The position numbers and the translations under genes were made by a program. A model generated the notes under the pieces. That model made no database searches. It had not been told where the DNA came from and was given only the letters and a program-made list of their open reading frames with translations. A stretch of DNA of 64,000 bases from Distichodus sexfasciatus (Eukaryota > Chordata > Actinopteri > Characiformes > Distichodontidae). Positions 50,917 to 63,628 of the stretch are shown piece by piece (position 1 is the stretch's first letter; each line of letters opens with the position of its first letter). The stretch lies in contig JAVGVS010000001.1 of the NCBI GenBank assembly GCA_032718565.1, forward strand, positions 1,869,896 through 1,933,895, written 5' to 3'.

Positions 50917-53179
50917 ATGGAGTCGAAGTCCAAGAACTTTAGAATCGATGCCTTGCTAGCCGAAGAGACGCAGCGGACCGTTCGGGATCACGCCGACGCC
51001 AAACGGCAAGAAAACTCTCCACTTCGAGTTCGACCGGCTTCCATCCAGCCTACAGGAATCGTGCCCAAACCCGGCTTGCTGAACGTCTCCCATCCGGGAC
51101 TAACTTCTCTTTCACAGGGGACGATGGGAGTGTACCCGGCCTCGGTGTATTCTCTGGCGGCTCTGGGCGCGCAGCATCCCGCCTTCAGCTACTCCGCGTT
51201 TCCGCAGCCGTGTCCGGATCAGCTCAAAGCCGCAGCGATGTCGGGACATTTCCCCTTAGAGCACTGGATACGGGCCGGAATAATGATGCCGAGACTCGCA
51301 GACTTCAATGGTAGGTACAACTTGAGTTGCATAGTTGTAATTACATTTGTCAGCTGTAAAATTTAACCTTTTCTCAATTTCTTAAAATAACTTGATTTTA
51401 GCTTGGCATTATTTTCAGGCTTTGGTGTGGAAGTTCTAAACTAATTTGCCGAAAACAATTGGGGTCTGGAATAGTTTGTTGCCTGCATTCATTCTATACA
51501 TTCGTTATGTTCATTTGTAATAAAGGTATTACTGTACTGTATAACAGTACGACCTAAAATAATTAAAATATGCTTTTCACCAAATGCATCCTCTTTCCAT
51601 TTTTTCGGGGTCTAACCACGTCAGAACTACCTACTAGATAAGACAAATAAGCAATAAGTATAACAGATAAATAGGATTTTTTTTTTTTGGTTTGTTTCAG
51701 AGGCCAAAAATGCTTAAAAAGACTTAAGATAGGTCGAATTTGTTGGAAAAGCGCATTCCACTGTAGTAAACACCTAATGGGTGTCATACTAGTGTTTAAT
51801 ATTTTTCATATTTCTCTAATATTGCCATGAAGCTTTTCATAAATGAGATAACAGTTCATCTATTTTCTGTTTTGTTTCGATCAGGAAACTGACGGTGTGA
51901 TGAAGTAACAGACAAAATGAAAAAAATTAGATGCAGCATAATTGATTTTATGTTATATAGATCAAATCAAATTCATTTGAAGTGGCCCTGCGGAGCCGTA
52001 AATATTCTCTACCATAATTGAATCAGTGTTTACTGCTAACGGAACTATAATGTAAGCTTTTTATTTTTAGTCCGTTCATTTTGTCATAAAGGACAGCTCC
52101 ATTAAAACTGCCTTTGTCTGACAGAATACTATAAAGAAACACTTAAACGGCTCCGTACTTTGTCAGTAAAGTTTGCTGCTAGCATTTATTGAATTTTCAT
52201 TAAGTTAATGGTGCTCTCTGGTGTTTTATTGTGCCACTACTGTAATATCCTGGGACCCTCTCATCAACAGTAAACTGAAGTAAAGCTGTTATATCATTAG
52301 TGGCAACAGATGATGGGGCGGACTGTGTGGTTTCCCTTTTTGTTTTACATTTATCCTCTTATCCTTCATTCTTTGTTTCCAGTGCTCTCACTCTCTCTCC
52401 CTCCCTCCCTCCCTCCCTCCCTCCCACCAGGGGCACCACAGTCAGGGCTCATGGGAAAGTGCCGGAGACCTCGCACTGCCTTCACCAGCCAGCAGCTGCT
52501 GGAGCTGGAGAACCAGTTCAAGCTAAACAAGTACCTGTCCCGCCCCAAACGTTTTGAGGTAGCCACCTCACTAATGCTTACGGAGACACAGGTGAGCAGT
52601 TGATGAGCTGCAAATGTACCAAGTGCTGCATTTAATTAATAAAAAACTGCTCAGTTGCAATGTGTGTGCATTGTATTAAGTGATCAGCTGTTTAAATGAA
52701 AGTATTTTCTGTTTGGATCGGATCAAACACAGCCTGAATTTTTAAAATGCTTTACTTATGCACAAAAGGGTTAATGGTGAATTCCACCTTGCTCAGAAAA
52801 ATAAACATGTGACTGATGGTTTTACACACAGGTGAAGATTTGGTTCCAGAACCGACGTATGAAATGGAAGCGAAGCCGCAAAGCCAAAGAGCAGGCGGCC
52901 CAACGAGAAGTAGAGGGTGAGCAAACAGGTAGGCAGGCCAGCAAAGTTGGAGACACACGTCGCTGTGCTGAACTGGATGATGATGAGGAGTTGGAAGGGG
53001 AAGAAGAAGAGGAAGAAGACGAAGGCTTTAGAGGTGCTCTGAACAGTGGCGTTGGTCTGTCTCACTCGTCGGACTTTCTTCAGCATGGCTCTGAGCTAAG
53101 CTACAGCTCTCATGGGTCTTACTCAGATGACGACCTGGAAGATATTGGAGCCAGTCGGAAGCTTGGAGTGGGGCTATAA
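50917..53179 (+). CDS. mnx2: Motor neuron and pancreas homeobox protein, mnx2-like, spliced
   Basis: Three exons: 50917-51310, 52431-52591 and 52832-53179 (TAA). 903 nt, 300 aa, phases 1 and 0. MNX proteins are repressive homeodomain factors for motor-neuron and endocrine-pancreas identity. Seen: N-terminal KNFRIDALLAEE (Eh1-like repression motif), YPASVYSLAALGAQHPAFSY, HWIRAGIMMPRLADFN, then a homeodomain at residues 142-201 beginning CRRPRTAFTSQQLLELE with KIWFQNRRMKWKR; Trp48, Gln50 and Asn51 fall at 189, 191 and 192. An acidic tail (DDDEELEGEEEEEEDEGF) follows. It has no poly-Ala tract and is about 100 residues shorter than human MNX1, and the LLAEE start fits the MNR2/mnx2 branch. Whether it is mnx2a or mnx2b cannot be told here. 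Confidence 0.9.
52397..52424. repeat. (CCCT)n tract at the mnx2 exon 2 acceptor
   Basis: Tandem CCCT directly before the CACCAG acceptor at 52425-52430, so the microsatellite itself serves as the polypyrimidine tract for the homeobox exon. Confidence 0.9.
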
Positions 53180-54400
53180 AGAAGTGACAGCAGTTACAGT
53201 CCTGGATCAGTTATTCTGTGTTGTCCAACAAGCTTGCTGTATCTATAACATTTATCAAAGACTTCATTCTTAAAAAGACTAAAGCCTTATACCAAAATTC
53301 CTTACTCTATGAGATGGCCTTTATACAGTATAAAGCTAAAGCCATCACAGTGCCAGTACCTATTCATGGTATACTCTCATTAGTTACCCTCAGTTAATTT
53401 GCACTTAGGGGTTTAAAAGTATCTTATAAACAACTAATTTTTTCCCAACTGTATTACTGTAGAAATATCTTTGTTCTCTCTATTCAGGTGAGCATTTTGG
53501 AAACACATGCTGTTAGTTATAGAAGCTAATTTCTACTGAATGCCTGTAACTTCCTTTCATATGATAGCCTATAGATATGGATACGAAAAGACATGTAAAC
53601 AAAAACAGCCCATGTTAATATAAGCTACTCTGTATCACAAGAACAGAGGGTTACTGTGTAATGCTAAGCTTTTGTTACTCAGCCTTTCCCCTCACAACGC
53701 ACTACCTGAATAACACAATGAAAATAGTAAATCCTCAACAAATATTGGTAAGGGAAAAGAAGTTGAGCAATGTGTTATTTAGTCATTAGTCCTTTGTCAT
53801 GTTTGCTATTGATGTCCTTAGTGGTATTTAAGTATTATAGATTATATCTAATTTATTCACAGTATAATAAGGTAGCAATTATTGTGTATCTGACAAATTC
53901 CTGTGATAAATTAAGCGCAAAAATAAACTGAGAAACATAATTCTTTTAAACGGCTTCTATATTTCTTTAAAACACACCGCTTTCTTTTTCCTGTATGCAG
54001 TGATGCATTGCAATAAGTATGCTTGCATTGCTGTATGGATGTTTATTTTAGAGACTACAAGTCTCGTTGAGTGTGTATTCTACATGTGTGTTTGTTAAAC
54101 AGCAAGCATACCCGTTTCCTTTCCTCTTTTCATGGGTCCTCCATTTTCTCCTGTTTAACCTCCAGCTGACAAGGATGATTAAAGCACTGGGGAATCTACA
54201 GTGCACGAGCATTCTGCTTGTTATTTACGACCATGGCTCTCAAATATGGATTACCCGGGCAGGTTTACTGATGGACAAATAATTAAGCTAATGAAGTAGA
54301 ACAGAAATGATATGCTGATGTCACGAGCCATTTAATGTGTAAAAAAGGGACCTAAGTATAATCATGATTCTTAAGTAAATAAGTTGATTTGTAGTTCACG
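53180..54400 (+). other. mnx2-like 3' UTR and spacer to cfap65
   Basis: AT-rich, no ORF supported. AATAAA at 53922-53927 is the likely mnx2 poly(A) signal, 740 bp after the stop. Beyond it I see nothing until the cfap65 promoter near 54400. Confidence 0.55.
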
Positions 54401-54509
54401 TCGACCCGGCGAAACGGGGATACGTGTGAGCGGCTAAATTCCGCTCAGGAATTTGAAATCGCGCCTTCCTGGTGCGTTCAATGAAGATCGTCCCTCGTCA
54501 GGTTCCGTC

Positions 54510-54523
54510 GTTGCCATGGAAAG
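54510..54523 (+). promoter_or_regulatory. cfap65: RFX X-box-like site of cfap65
   Basis: GTTGCCATGGAAAG fits the RFX consensus of two imperfect inverted half-sites (GTTGCC, then GGAAAC-like) at 13 of 14 positions. It lies in a CpG-richer patch about 90 bp before the donor of a probable untranslated exon (ends 54602, GTAAGA follows). RFX factors drive ciliary genes, which fits cfap65. Confidence 0.6.
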
Positions 54524-55250
54524 GAGACGCGACGCTGTTCTGCTCATTGTCATTGTCAAACCTGCAAGCAAAAACTGCAACATTAAAATATAATTTAATG
54601 AGGTAAGATTCGCTACGTAAAGTCTTTCATTTGTACAGTATTTCAAAAGTATGCGTTTGCTATCGCTGGTTGACTTTGCCAGGCTAAATATATGCAAGCA
54701 AAAACATTATCAAACTTACAAAACTAATTAAGCTTAGCTAAGCTAACAACTATATAGATTCAATAAGCGTTATTTATACAAATGTAAATGTGTTTAAAGA
54801 CATATTAAGATATTTTGCTCTTTACATATATTATTTGATAGTAATTTGTGGCTTATTTAAAAAAGCTCTTGTTAATACAGTTTGGCAGGTACAGTATTTC
54901 ATTAGCTCCTTCCTCGCAGAATACAGAGCACCATGTCTGCTTTATCTTTGTGTTTCATGGGTCTTATGTAAAAAAGAATATTATAACGTTAAACGCACAT
55001 GTACTAACTGTTACACATTATACTAAATGTTACCAGAAAAGGATTTACAGAAAGGATGTCGAGTTATCTTTATGATATTCTAACAGTGTGTTTACTGTAT
55101 GGCAAAACATTTATCATTAAACACAGATAAGGAAAGCTGTATCTGTCGTACAGTATGTGTAAGTTAAATACTTGGGGCGAAACGTATATGGAAGGAGAGA
55201 TCATGAGTTAATCATTTTGCCCTTTTTTGTCTTGCACAGAATTTGTTACA

Positions 55251-58200
55251 ATGCTGACTGATATTCCAAGGAAACCCCTAAACAGTGGTCTTCCATGTGC
55301 AATCAAACATGACAAATATGCAAAGGTAAAATGCTATTATTTTACTGTGTTCATATCAGGTCAATGTTTGCCATGATCTGAGTTAGCACTTATTACTGTG
55401 CGTGTTCTTGTGATTGTGTTTAGGCCTACAGTCCCCTGACATTTGTCTGTCTAATTGTTATTACATGTCAAAGTTTGCTTAGATAATCATACAGCAAAAG
55501 ATACATGATACATAACTTTTTTAGTTGCTTCCACTTGAACTACTTGAATTGTATGACACAGCTGTCTTTTGCTCGGTGTTGTCTCCATTTGCCCATTTGT
55601 TTAGAATGTATCCATGTGAATAAAGTTAAGTAGGGTGAATAGAGATAATCATGTATTTTGTCAGAATAGTCTGACCCAATTTACGTTTCAGCCAAAACAG
55701 TTTAGCTTGATTCCACTACACTGACTATAATGTAGCTAATGTGCTAATTATCAGGCTTATTTACTCTTGCAATAAAATAAAATCACCCGTGTAATGAAAT
55801 AAAATAGCAACTTTTTTGTACTATGCTTCACTTTTCAAATAGAGTAAAGAAGTATTTAAAGTGGACCATTTTGGCTTCCAGAGGTTACATAATGAACTAT
55901 CCATGAGATGAAGGAACTATTTTTCCACGATGTCTCTCTCTACCCAATTCAGCATAAACAAGTATTAGTCCAACTTGTTTATACTTCCCTCACAAACAAC
56001 AGCAGCAATATTAATAACAAACAGTTGTAATTATGGAAAATTTAGTCACGGTTTGCCTATATTTGTATTAGATCATAATCATTAATACATTGATCATAAT
56101 AGCTCACGCATTGTTGATCACATAGATTAACAATGCGGGTAGCGACTTCATATTTTGGTGCAAAATGTATATAGTGACAACTCAGATCACAACGCTAGCA
56201 CCAATAACTAAGAACAAGTAAAGAATACTGGTCATTAAAGCGAATAAATAGCATACCACAATATTTACCAAGATAACTGGTACAGAGACGTCGTTCGAGT
56301 CAACGTATTTCGTCAGAATAAGCCCCTGCATTTATAGGCATGTCGGGTTGACCACTAGGAGGCTGGAGGAGTCGCTCGAAAACTTCGGTGATGTGTGTGT
56401 AAATTGTACAGTAGTCTGGTAGATAATCGCCCTCTGTCCTGCCTTGTCGTCACAAACACCTCATCAGAAGGAAGCTGTACGGTCACAGTCAGTGATCTGC
56501 CACGGGTTTTTGGACCATGTTTCCCTCTAGTGTCAGCAAAGCTCAAAGTCATCGCCGCGTCCTAATCTACTGACTCCAGACACTGACCGCGTTTGTTCCT
56601 ATGTGATCCAGGGCTCGGAGGAGATGCAGAGGTCAGAGGAGCCTCCGAAAAAAACAGTATCAAAACACAGATTTTTATTGTCAGTAGAAACCAAGGCAAA
56701 ACTGGTGTGGGAAGGCTGGGAGCCTGAAGAAGAATATACCAAATTGCTCGTCATCAAAAATGTGCACGACAAAATACAGAAACTCACATTCAGGTTAGTG
56801 TTAACACAAGATGTTTCTGGACATTCATTCATTCATTATCCGAACTGCTTAATCCCAAAAAGTACCAGATTGCATGATATTATTTTAATGTATCGCCATG
56901 AAAAGTCTTAAGATTTAATTTTCATGTATCACACATGGAATTGTCTTTCCTTTCGTTGAAAGATTCTCGAATATTTAACGTTGAATATTCGCTGGCCTTG
57001 GAATATTATGGAGGCAGTATGTATATGCAATTGCGGTCCGTGTATCATCCGTTCATTAAATAAAACTATGAGGCGACCTTTGTCTTTTTGTCTCAACAAC
57101 AAGCATTGCCCCTTAGTTACATCTTACATGTAACTTACATGTAAGAATATAATCGTGCATGAGAGGAATAATTGTGTTGATTATCCCTATTGTATGTAGT
57201 TCATATTTATGTTTTCTTAGAATGTACTAACAAGCTTATTGGACGTTCAGTCAGTTTTGAATATAACTTCTGAACGTTTGTTATAATTAGGAACAATTAA
57301 ACCCCTTTTTCATGTAATATGTCAAAAATGTTACAAAAATATTATTTATTTATTTATTTAGAAATTCATTGCATGCCATCTTGCAAATGTGTAATACACC
57401 AGTTCAAACACAATAACAGCAATATAAATATAATTTTTTGGTTAACTAACATTATGTAGAATTATTTCTTAGTTTGTACTCATATTATTCTTACTCCATT
57501 TGTATATTTTAAGTAATTTATTCCAATTTTTTTGTTGGAAAACTCTAAACTTCACCTGTACCAAATCTCTCTGACACAGTATTATAAAACAATGTTTAGT
57601 CTCCTAACCATCTAATTTTTACTAAAAATAACATATTTGTTTTATTAAGAAATGAAACATTTTTCATTTAGTTTCATTTTCCTTTAGCTTTATGGTTTTT
57701 AAATAATTGAATGAACAAACGATATTCTGACTCACTGACTATCATCATAGATCTTTAGTTACTAAGGAAGATTTTGTGTTACCTTAAATGTATTAAATAA
57801 TTTTGTTTTATATCTGAACCAATGCTATTTTATGCAGCTGGGCACAGTTCTTTTATAAACAAAGAGTATTAGCTTAATTATTTATTTATTCATTCTTGGC
57901 TTTTGTCAGACCTCCTGCATCCAGATTTTTTCACACACTGCTTCCGCAGCCCATTGTTTTGAGTTCTGGAACCTCTTTTTCACTTCCAGTCACCTTTCGC
58001 CCAATTCAGAAGGTATGGAGTTGTCTAAACCCATACCTCCTTTAATTATTAATGTTATGGCATATATACTGTTGGAGAATAATATCTGAGGTGTGTTTCT
58101 GTGTATTTCCTCATCAGTGCAAATATGTGGACAGCATTGAGTTCAAGAGTAAAGAGAACAGTTTACAGGTGACACTACATGCGGTGGGGCCCAAACATGC

Positions 58201-61200
58201 CCTGAAAATGCCTCATTTAGTGGAGGTTCCTCTCTGTGCCATCTATCACAGCACAAACACCAGCTTCACTATGCGAAATATCAGGTACTGTTGAGAATCC
58301 CCCCCAGAGCCATGTTCTGATTCATGTTCATCTGCGATCTTTAGTGGTGTCTAGCTTATTCATGCCATGATTGAAATCACTTTAAAAGTCAAGAAAATTG
58401 TTCTGCTTTGGAACCTGGTGGTACAGCTGTAGAAGCTCTCCTCTGTGTAAGAACTTGGCCTTTCCTAAAGGAAATAGATGTCAAGTCAACCTGTTTTGCC
58501 CACTGTGATCTCCTAGTAAATGGAAGACTGGATTCCAGTGGATTGTGCAGCCACCATTTGCACTCTCTCCAGATACTGGGACTCTCCAGCCAGGAGAAGC
58601 ATGCAAAGTGACTGTAACATTCAAGCCCCAGAAAGTGTTGGTGTACCAGACAAAAGCAACTTGTAAATTTGGGGAGAAAAGTGAGAACAGCAGCACCATT
58701 CTGATTAAAGGACTTTGTGAGTATTGTTAAGTCACCTTCACTGGTAGAGAGTATGTGTGTGTGATTGGCTCTGATAGTTTGAATGTTGTAACTTTGCAAA
58801 TCATGTTAAAGCTCCTTGTTAGAAGTTAAAAATCTTATGGCCAGAGGATCGTGACTCCCTCTGAGTCTGTCTGCTTTGACCATAATACTATTGAAACATT
58901 TGTCTTTAACAGAGCCAGAATCTACAGATGTTTTGGCTCTGAATGTGGGAATTAAACACAAGCTGTTGGTGTTTTAACAGGTCTTTTAACTAGTTCCTCT
59001 TTCCTGAAGACTTATAATAATAATAATAATGGTTTTTTCTCAGCAAAGTACCCTCACCTGCAGATTCACTCCCATGCTGAGGAAGAAGGGTGTGCAGTGC
59101 TCCAGTTTGGCAGGATTGGAATTGGGAACTCCATAAAGAAACACTTTGAGATCCACAACCCCTCTTTAGTGAGTCAGTGACTTGTCTACACGTAAACTTA
59201 ATCTAATGCTACAGCTATTGCGATGAACGTTGGGTTGTTTATTTGGTGAAGTCTTTCCAACCCAATAGGTAAGCGCCTCCTTCTCTCTGACACGTGTGCC
59301 TGGACCTGCCCTGATGGAGTCCGTTTTCCAGTGCCATGTTCAGGAGGGTGTTGTGACCCCAGGTTCAGTTGTAAAAGTGCCTGTGTGCTTCACTCCTCTT
59401 ACTGTGGACAGCACCAGTGTGGACTACTTCCTCCTCACCTGCCCCGGTGCAGTCAAGAGAAACATGCTCAAAGCAATGGGCTCCTGCGTTGGTGAGATAC
59501 ATGAAAACACACAAAATAATAAAAAGCTAGAAGCCTCTACCAGTCCTCTTTTACTGTTGATCACATTAGCAACTTTGAGTTTGTGCCAGTTAGAATCCGT
59601 TGTGCTGTAGAAAGCAACACAAGAAAAACAATGTGAAAGAAATGACTGATTTGTTCTCCCAAACCTTGCAGGTCCTGTGGTGTCTTTAAGCTCTTCCTTG
59701 GTGAATTTTGGTTGTGTGGAGGAGGGGAGAGAGGTCACACATGCTGTACAGATCAAAAATACTTCCAAAATACCGGCTCATTACCAATTTGACTTGGACA
59801 CTCATAGTAATGTATTTACTGTTGACCAGCCAAGCGGCACTCTTCCAGCCAACAGCAGCCACATTCTACATTTAAGTTTCCGCCCCCATCATCCAATAGC
59901 CTATCATAAGAGACTGGTCTGCCTAATACTACACAGGGTATGTCAGAGTGAGTGTGTTAATGGTCATCACTAGTTGAATGACTACGATACAATACTAAAT
60001 TTCCAAAAAATTAGCCAAGACTAAATTTACAAAACATTTAATGCAGGCATTTACTATAATATGTGGAGAGAAAATGTAACATTTTTATAATGTATTGTAA
60101 CTGTTTTAAAACACAACTTTTAGAATTTTCTGTATGTCTGATTTATCTGAACTTTTTCAGGAGCCACTCTTCTTGGATTTGGTTGGCACGTGCCACTCAA
60201 AACTGCTGAAACCATCTGTCTTGCAACCCAGACACCTGCAAGTGCACAGAATTAATGTCTTTCGAGGTCTTTCTTACTACCCACCTGATATTCTAGACAC
60301 TATGTTGGATGAACACAAATTAAAATTGGATGAACATGGGGCGTTGCTACTTCAAGAGGTGTGTGTGTGTGTCTGCACATTTGAGGCAATAGAGGTGCAG
60401 TGGTGTGAGTGACTAACCCTATAGTGATCATGAGATTAGGAATTCAAATCCTGGCTGAGCCTTAATAAATCCAGTGTTGGACACCTGAGTAAGGCTCTTA
60501 CACCCAAGTTGCTCTAGGAAGACTGTCTCTGTATTTAGTAAATGTAAAGAATTATGGATATGATCATCTGCTAAATGGCAAAAATGTGTCTTCACCCAGT
60601 TGTGTCTGATTTTCGGAAGAAAATAACTGAAATGGTAAGATTTATCCAGTTATAGAAATAAAAGCCAGTAACCACAAATATTTCTGTTTTTAGAATCCAC
60701 CTGAAGACACTGCTTTGTCTAGACTCTCTCTTTCCCAAAAGAATGCACTGGTAGAGTATTTCCACAACTGCTCTGCAGGGGAGGCAGAACCTGGTACAGA
60801 TGAGAGCACCACTCCCTTCATTTTCCCCCGGCATCATGTCACAGTGCAGCCTACTGAAATGGTATTTTACACTGGGCCAGCATCTCAAACGGTCTCGATC
60901 ACCAACCACACCAAAGGCAAAATCAAACTGCTGTGGACTCCTGTTACTGACTCCCCTTTCTCCATCACACCACTCACCTTTGAGCTGAGGCCTTTAAAGT
61001 CAACTTCCTTCAGAGTGAAATATGAACCAAAACAGCTAAACACCTTCTTTGCAGAACAACTTGAATGTTTTGCTTTGTATGAGGTAATATACTTGAATAT
61101 ACTTTTTTGGGTTATGGTTTTCAGTTACATTTAAATTTTTTCTAAAATTAGTCGTTTAAGGTTATTAAGAACTAGCGCACGGACACTGATGTTATATTAT

Positions 61201-63628
61201 GTATATGTTCAAGGCTATGCGGCTCTCCAGATTTTGTGTCAATACATGTGATTTATTGAACTGACGGTGTACATGTCAATGACAGGTTCTGCAGGATCAC
61301 TGGCAGACTGAGGATCGTACTCTGTGCCCTTCATGGTGCCTCACAGTCAGAGTGAGTGCTCACTCCTTTCAGCCTGGAAATCAACACTTTGTCCCCCGCT
61401 TCACTCTGCAGCACCCTCAAGTGGTGAGTCATGGCCTACAAGCTTTCTTTCTCAGTTATCATTATAGCATAAAATGTACCGGTTTTGTGTTCATTAACTG
61501 TTGTTTTCCCCAGGTGTTTCCAGCTTTGAGTCAGGTGTCCTACCAGACCGTTCTCCTGCAGAACACAGGAAACCTTCCTCTTATTTTCAAACTGAATTTG
61601 GAGGAATGCCCCTTTGTGTGTGTGCTGCCCAGTAGTGGCTTAATACCAGCAGGCAGCCATCAGATCTTAACCCTTAGAACCACGCCTTCTAAAGATCGTA
61701 CAACAAGTTTACCACTGACAATGCTGCTCAATGCCAGCCAGAAACACACACTGGTATTTTTAAGACATTGCAGCTTTTTGATCCATCTTGAATTGTAATG
61801 ATCTCTAGATTTGGTCCTGCATGTTGCCTGCAAATTCTGAGTTCTCTTTTGTGTATAGGTGCTGAGTGTGCTGAGTGTGGTTGAAAAACTGTGTGTTACT
61901 CTGGATGGTGATGAAGAGGTGTTCTTCATGCCTACAGCAGTGGGCTGCTGCTCCAAAAGAACAATAAGGGTCAGGAATCTGAGCAGAGAGGCAGTATACC
62001 TTCAGTGGAAGGTTTTTGGCCAATATCACAAAGTTGTCTCTGTCCAACCGAAAACAGGCATTCTGCACCCCAATGAATCCCAGGTGTGTTTATGTGTTTG
62101 TAATTCAGCACTTATACTAGTGTGACCCACTAGGGTTCATATTTTTCATGCTCATAGGACAAAAAGCATTTAATAAGATGTTTTCTTGCTGTTCAGGTGT
62201 GCACATGGTCTTTCATTCCAAAGAAGGAGATGATGTACTTGATGAAGGCAAAACTTACTTTCTGGCCTGTTCGGGCACCAAACTGCAAGAAGTCCAATCT
62301 CTCTGTTAAAGTTAAAGGACAAGCTGCTATGGGTTCTATAGAGGTGCAAATTTAAAATAAGTTTGGTATTACTTATATGCTTTCTATTGATATTGTACAA
62401 TCTTTATTTGTTGCTGTGGCATTAGCTGTAAAGCAATTGCTCGCTTTTGGTTTGTATAGATATCTATACATTTAAAATATTGTTTCTATATTTTTGTTTC
62501 TGAATTATATGTATGCACATGTATATGGGATTATGACTAATGACAATGTGTGTGTTACTGTAGGCTGCTCACGCAGTTCTGAAGCTGGGTGAAGTGTTGG
62601 TTGGAAGCTGTAAGTCATTTGAGATTCTTCTGCTGAACAACAGCTTGTGTTCCCTCAGCTTCAGTCTGAGTGTAATTCAGAGCATCACAGCACCGGGCTT
62701 CACTGAGGATTTTGTCAAAGACCCTGTTGGTAGGAGACACATGTATACACACATTCCTCTACCGACAAATGGGACTTTCCTGTCCATTTGTGAACTTAGA
62801 ACAGACATTGCAAATAAATATATGTATTAGTCAAAAGTCATTTTCCATTGATCAAATATTGTATTCTACAATGTTAGTTGTTTTGGATCCTGTAATCCCT
62901 GTTAATCTTCTCACAGTTCTAGAGATAGACAGTATGACAGGCAAGATTCCAGCTCGCTGCAGACTTCCTCTCTACTCCACTGTGGGTCTGACGCGCAGGG
63001 CCCAATACAGCTGGACCATCTACTACCAGATCCTCAATATGTCTGGTACATTCAGATTTACATTTATGGCATTAATCAGATGCTGTTATGGGGCTGAGGG
63101 TCATGATAATTTGCTCACGGTTTTAAGCTCTCATCACTTCCATTATCCTTTTCCTTTTTAATCACCAGGTGCGGCGACGGGAGTGCCGCGACCCCTGTGC
63201 CAAGTCCAGGCACAGGGTGTTTATCCCATCTTGGAGGTCACTGACGCCCGTAGCAGTGGAAGTGCAGAGGATGTGAGTAAACAGCAGCTCTGGGGACTTT
63301 TCTCTCTGGACTTACTCAACTCGTTTCTACTCAGTGAACCCAGTCCATCTGAGCCCACCTACAGAGAGCACACCAACCACAGGTAACCTGTTAACAGCCA
63401 AAATTAAACTTCAGCAAAATGTAGATGTCCTAATTGTTGGATGCTTGAGATCAGGTCACTTTGCATAGTAAAAATAAATATGCGTGCAATCTTTTGTAGC
63501 CCTTGCCACTTCCCACCATGCTTCACATCAACTGTCCTCGATTTTAATTTCATTGCTGCTTCACTGGGTGCAGAACCTTCCATCTACCTGCTCACATTTG
63601 AGAACACTGGGAATGTAACAACAGAATG
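55251..63628 (+). CDS. cfap65: Cilia- and flagella-associated protein 65 (CCDC108), 5' part, spliced
   Basis: Eighteen coding exons: 55251-55325 (ATG), 56612-56793, 57910-58012, 58118-58284, 58517-58716, 59044-59168, 59269-59491, 59672-59937, 60161-60358, 60694-61083, 61286-61423, 61514-61753, 61859-62083, 62197-62343, 62564-62729, 62917-63045, 63169-63382, 63500-63628. Phases agree at every junction, giving about 1105 residues; the gene continues past the window. CFAP65 is needed for sperm flagellum and acrosome formation and carries MSP/ASH-like beta-sandwich repeats. Seen: WEGWEPEEEYTKLLVIKNV, FFHTLLPQPIVLSSG, PLFLDLVGTCHSK, LSYYPPDILDTML, NHTKGKIKLLWT, LWGLFSLDLLNSFL, each matching what I know of the human protein. 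An untranslated exon probably ends at 54602, with exon 2 starting near 55240. The human orthologue has about 1900 residues. Confidence 0.95.
60393..60583 (+). repeat. tRNA-derived SINE-like element, second copy
   Basis: Diverged relative of 14620-14823: B-box-like GGAATTCAAATCCTGG, then 'cacctgagtaaggctcttac' and a CATCTGCTAAATGGCA end. It lies in a cfap65 intron. Confidence 0.6.

Noticed and set aside
54400..54560. mir-375, which lies near cfap65 in mammals
   Set aside because: I looked for its mature sequence here and did not find it; it is expected past the 3' end of cfap65, outside the window.
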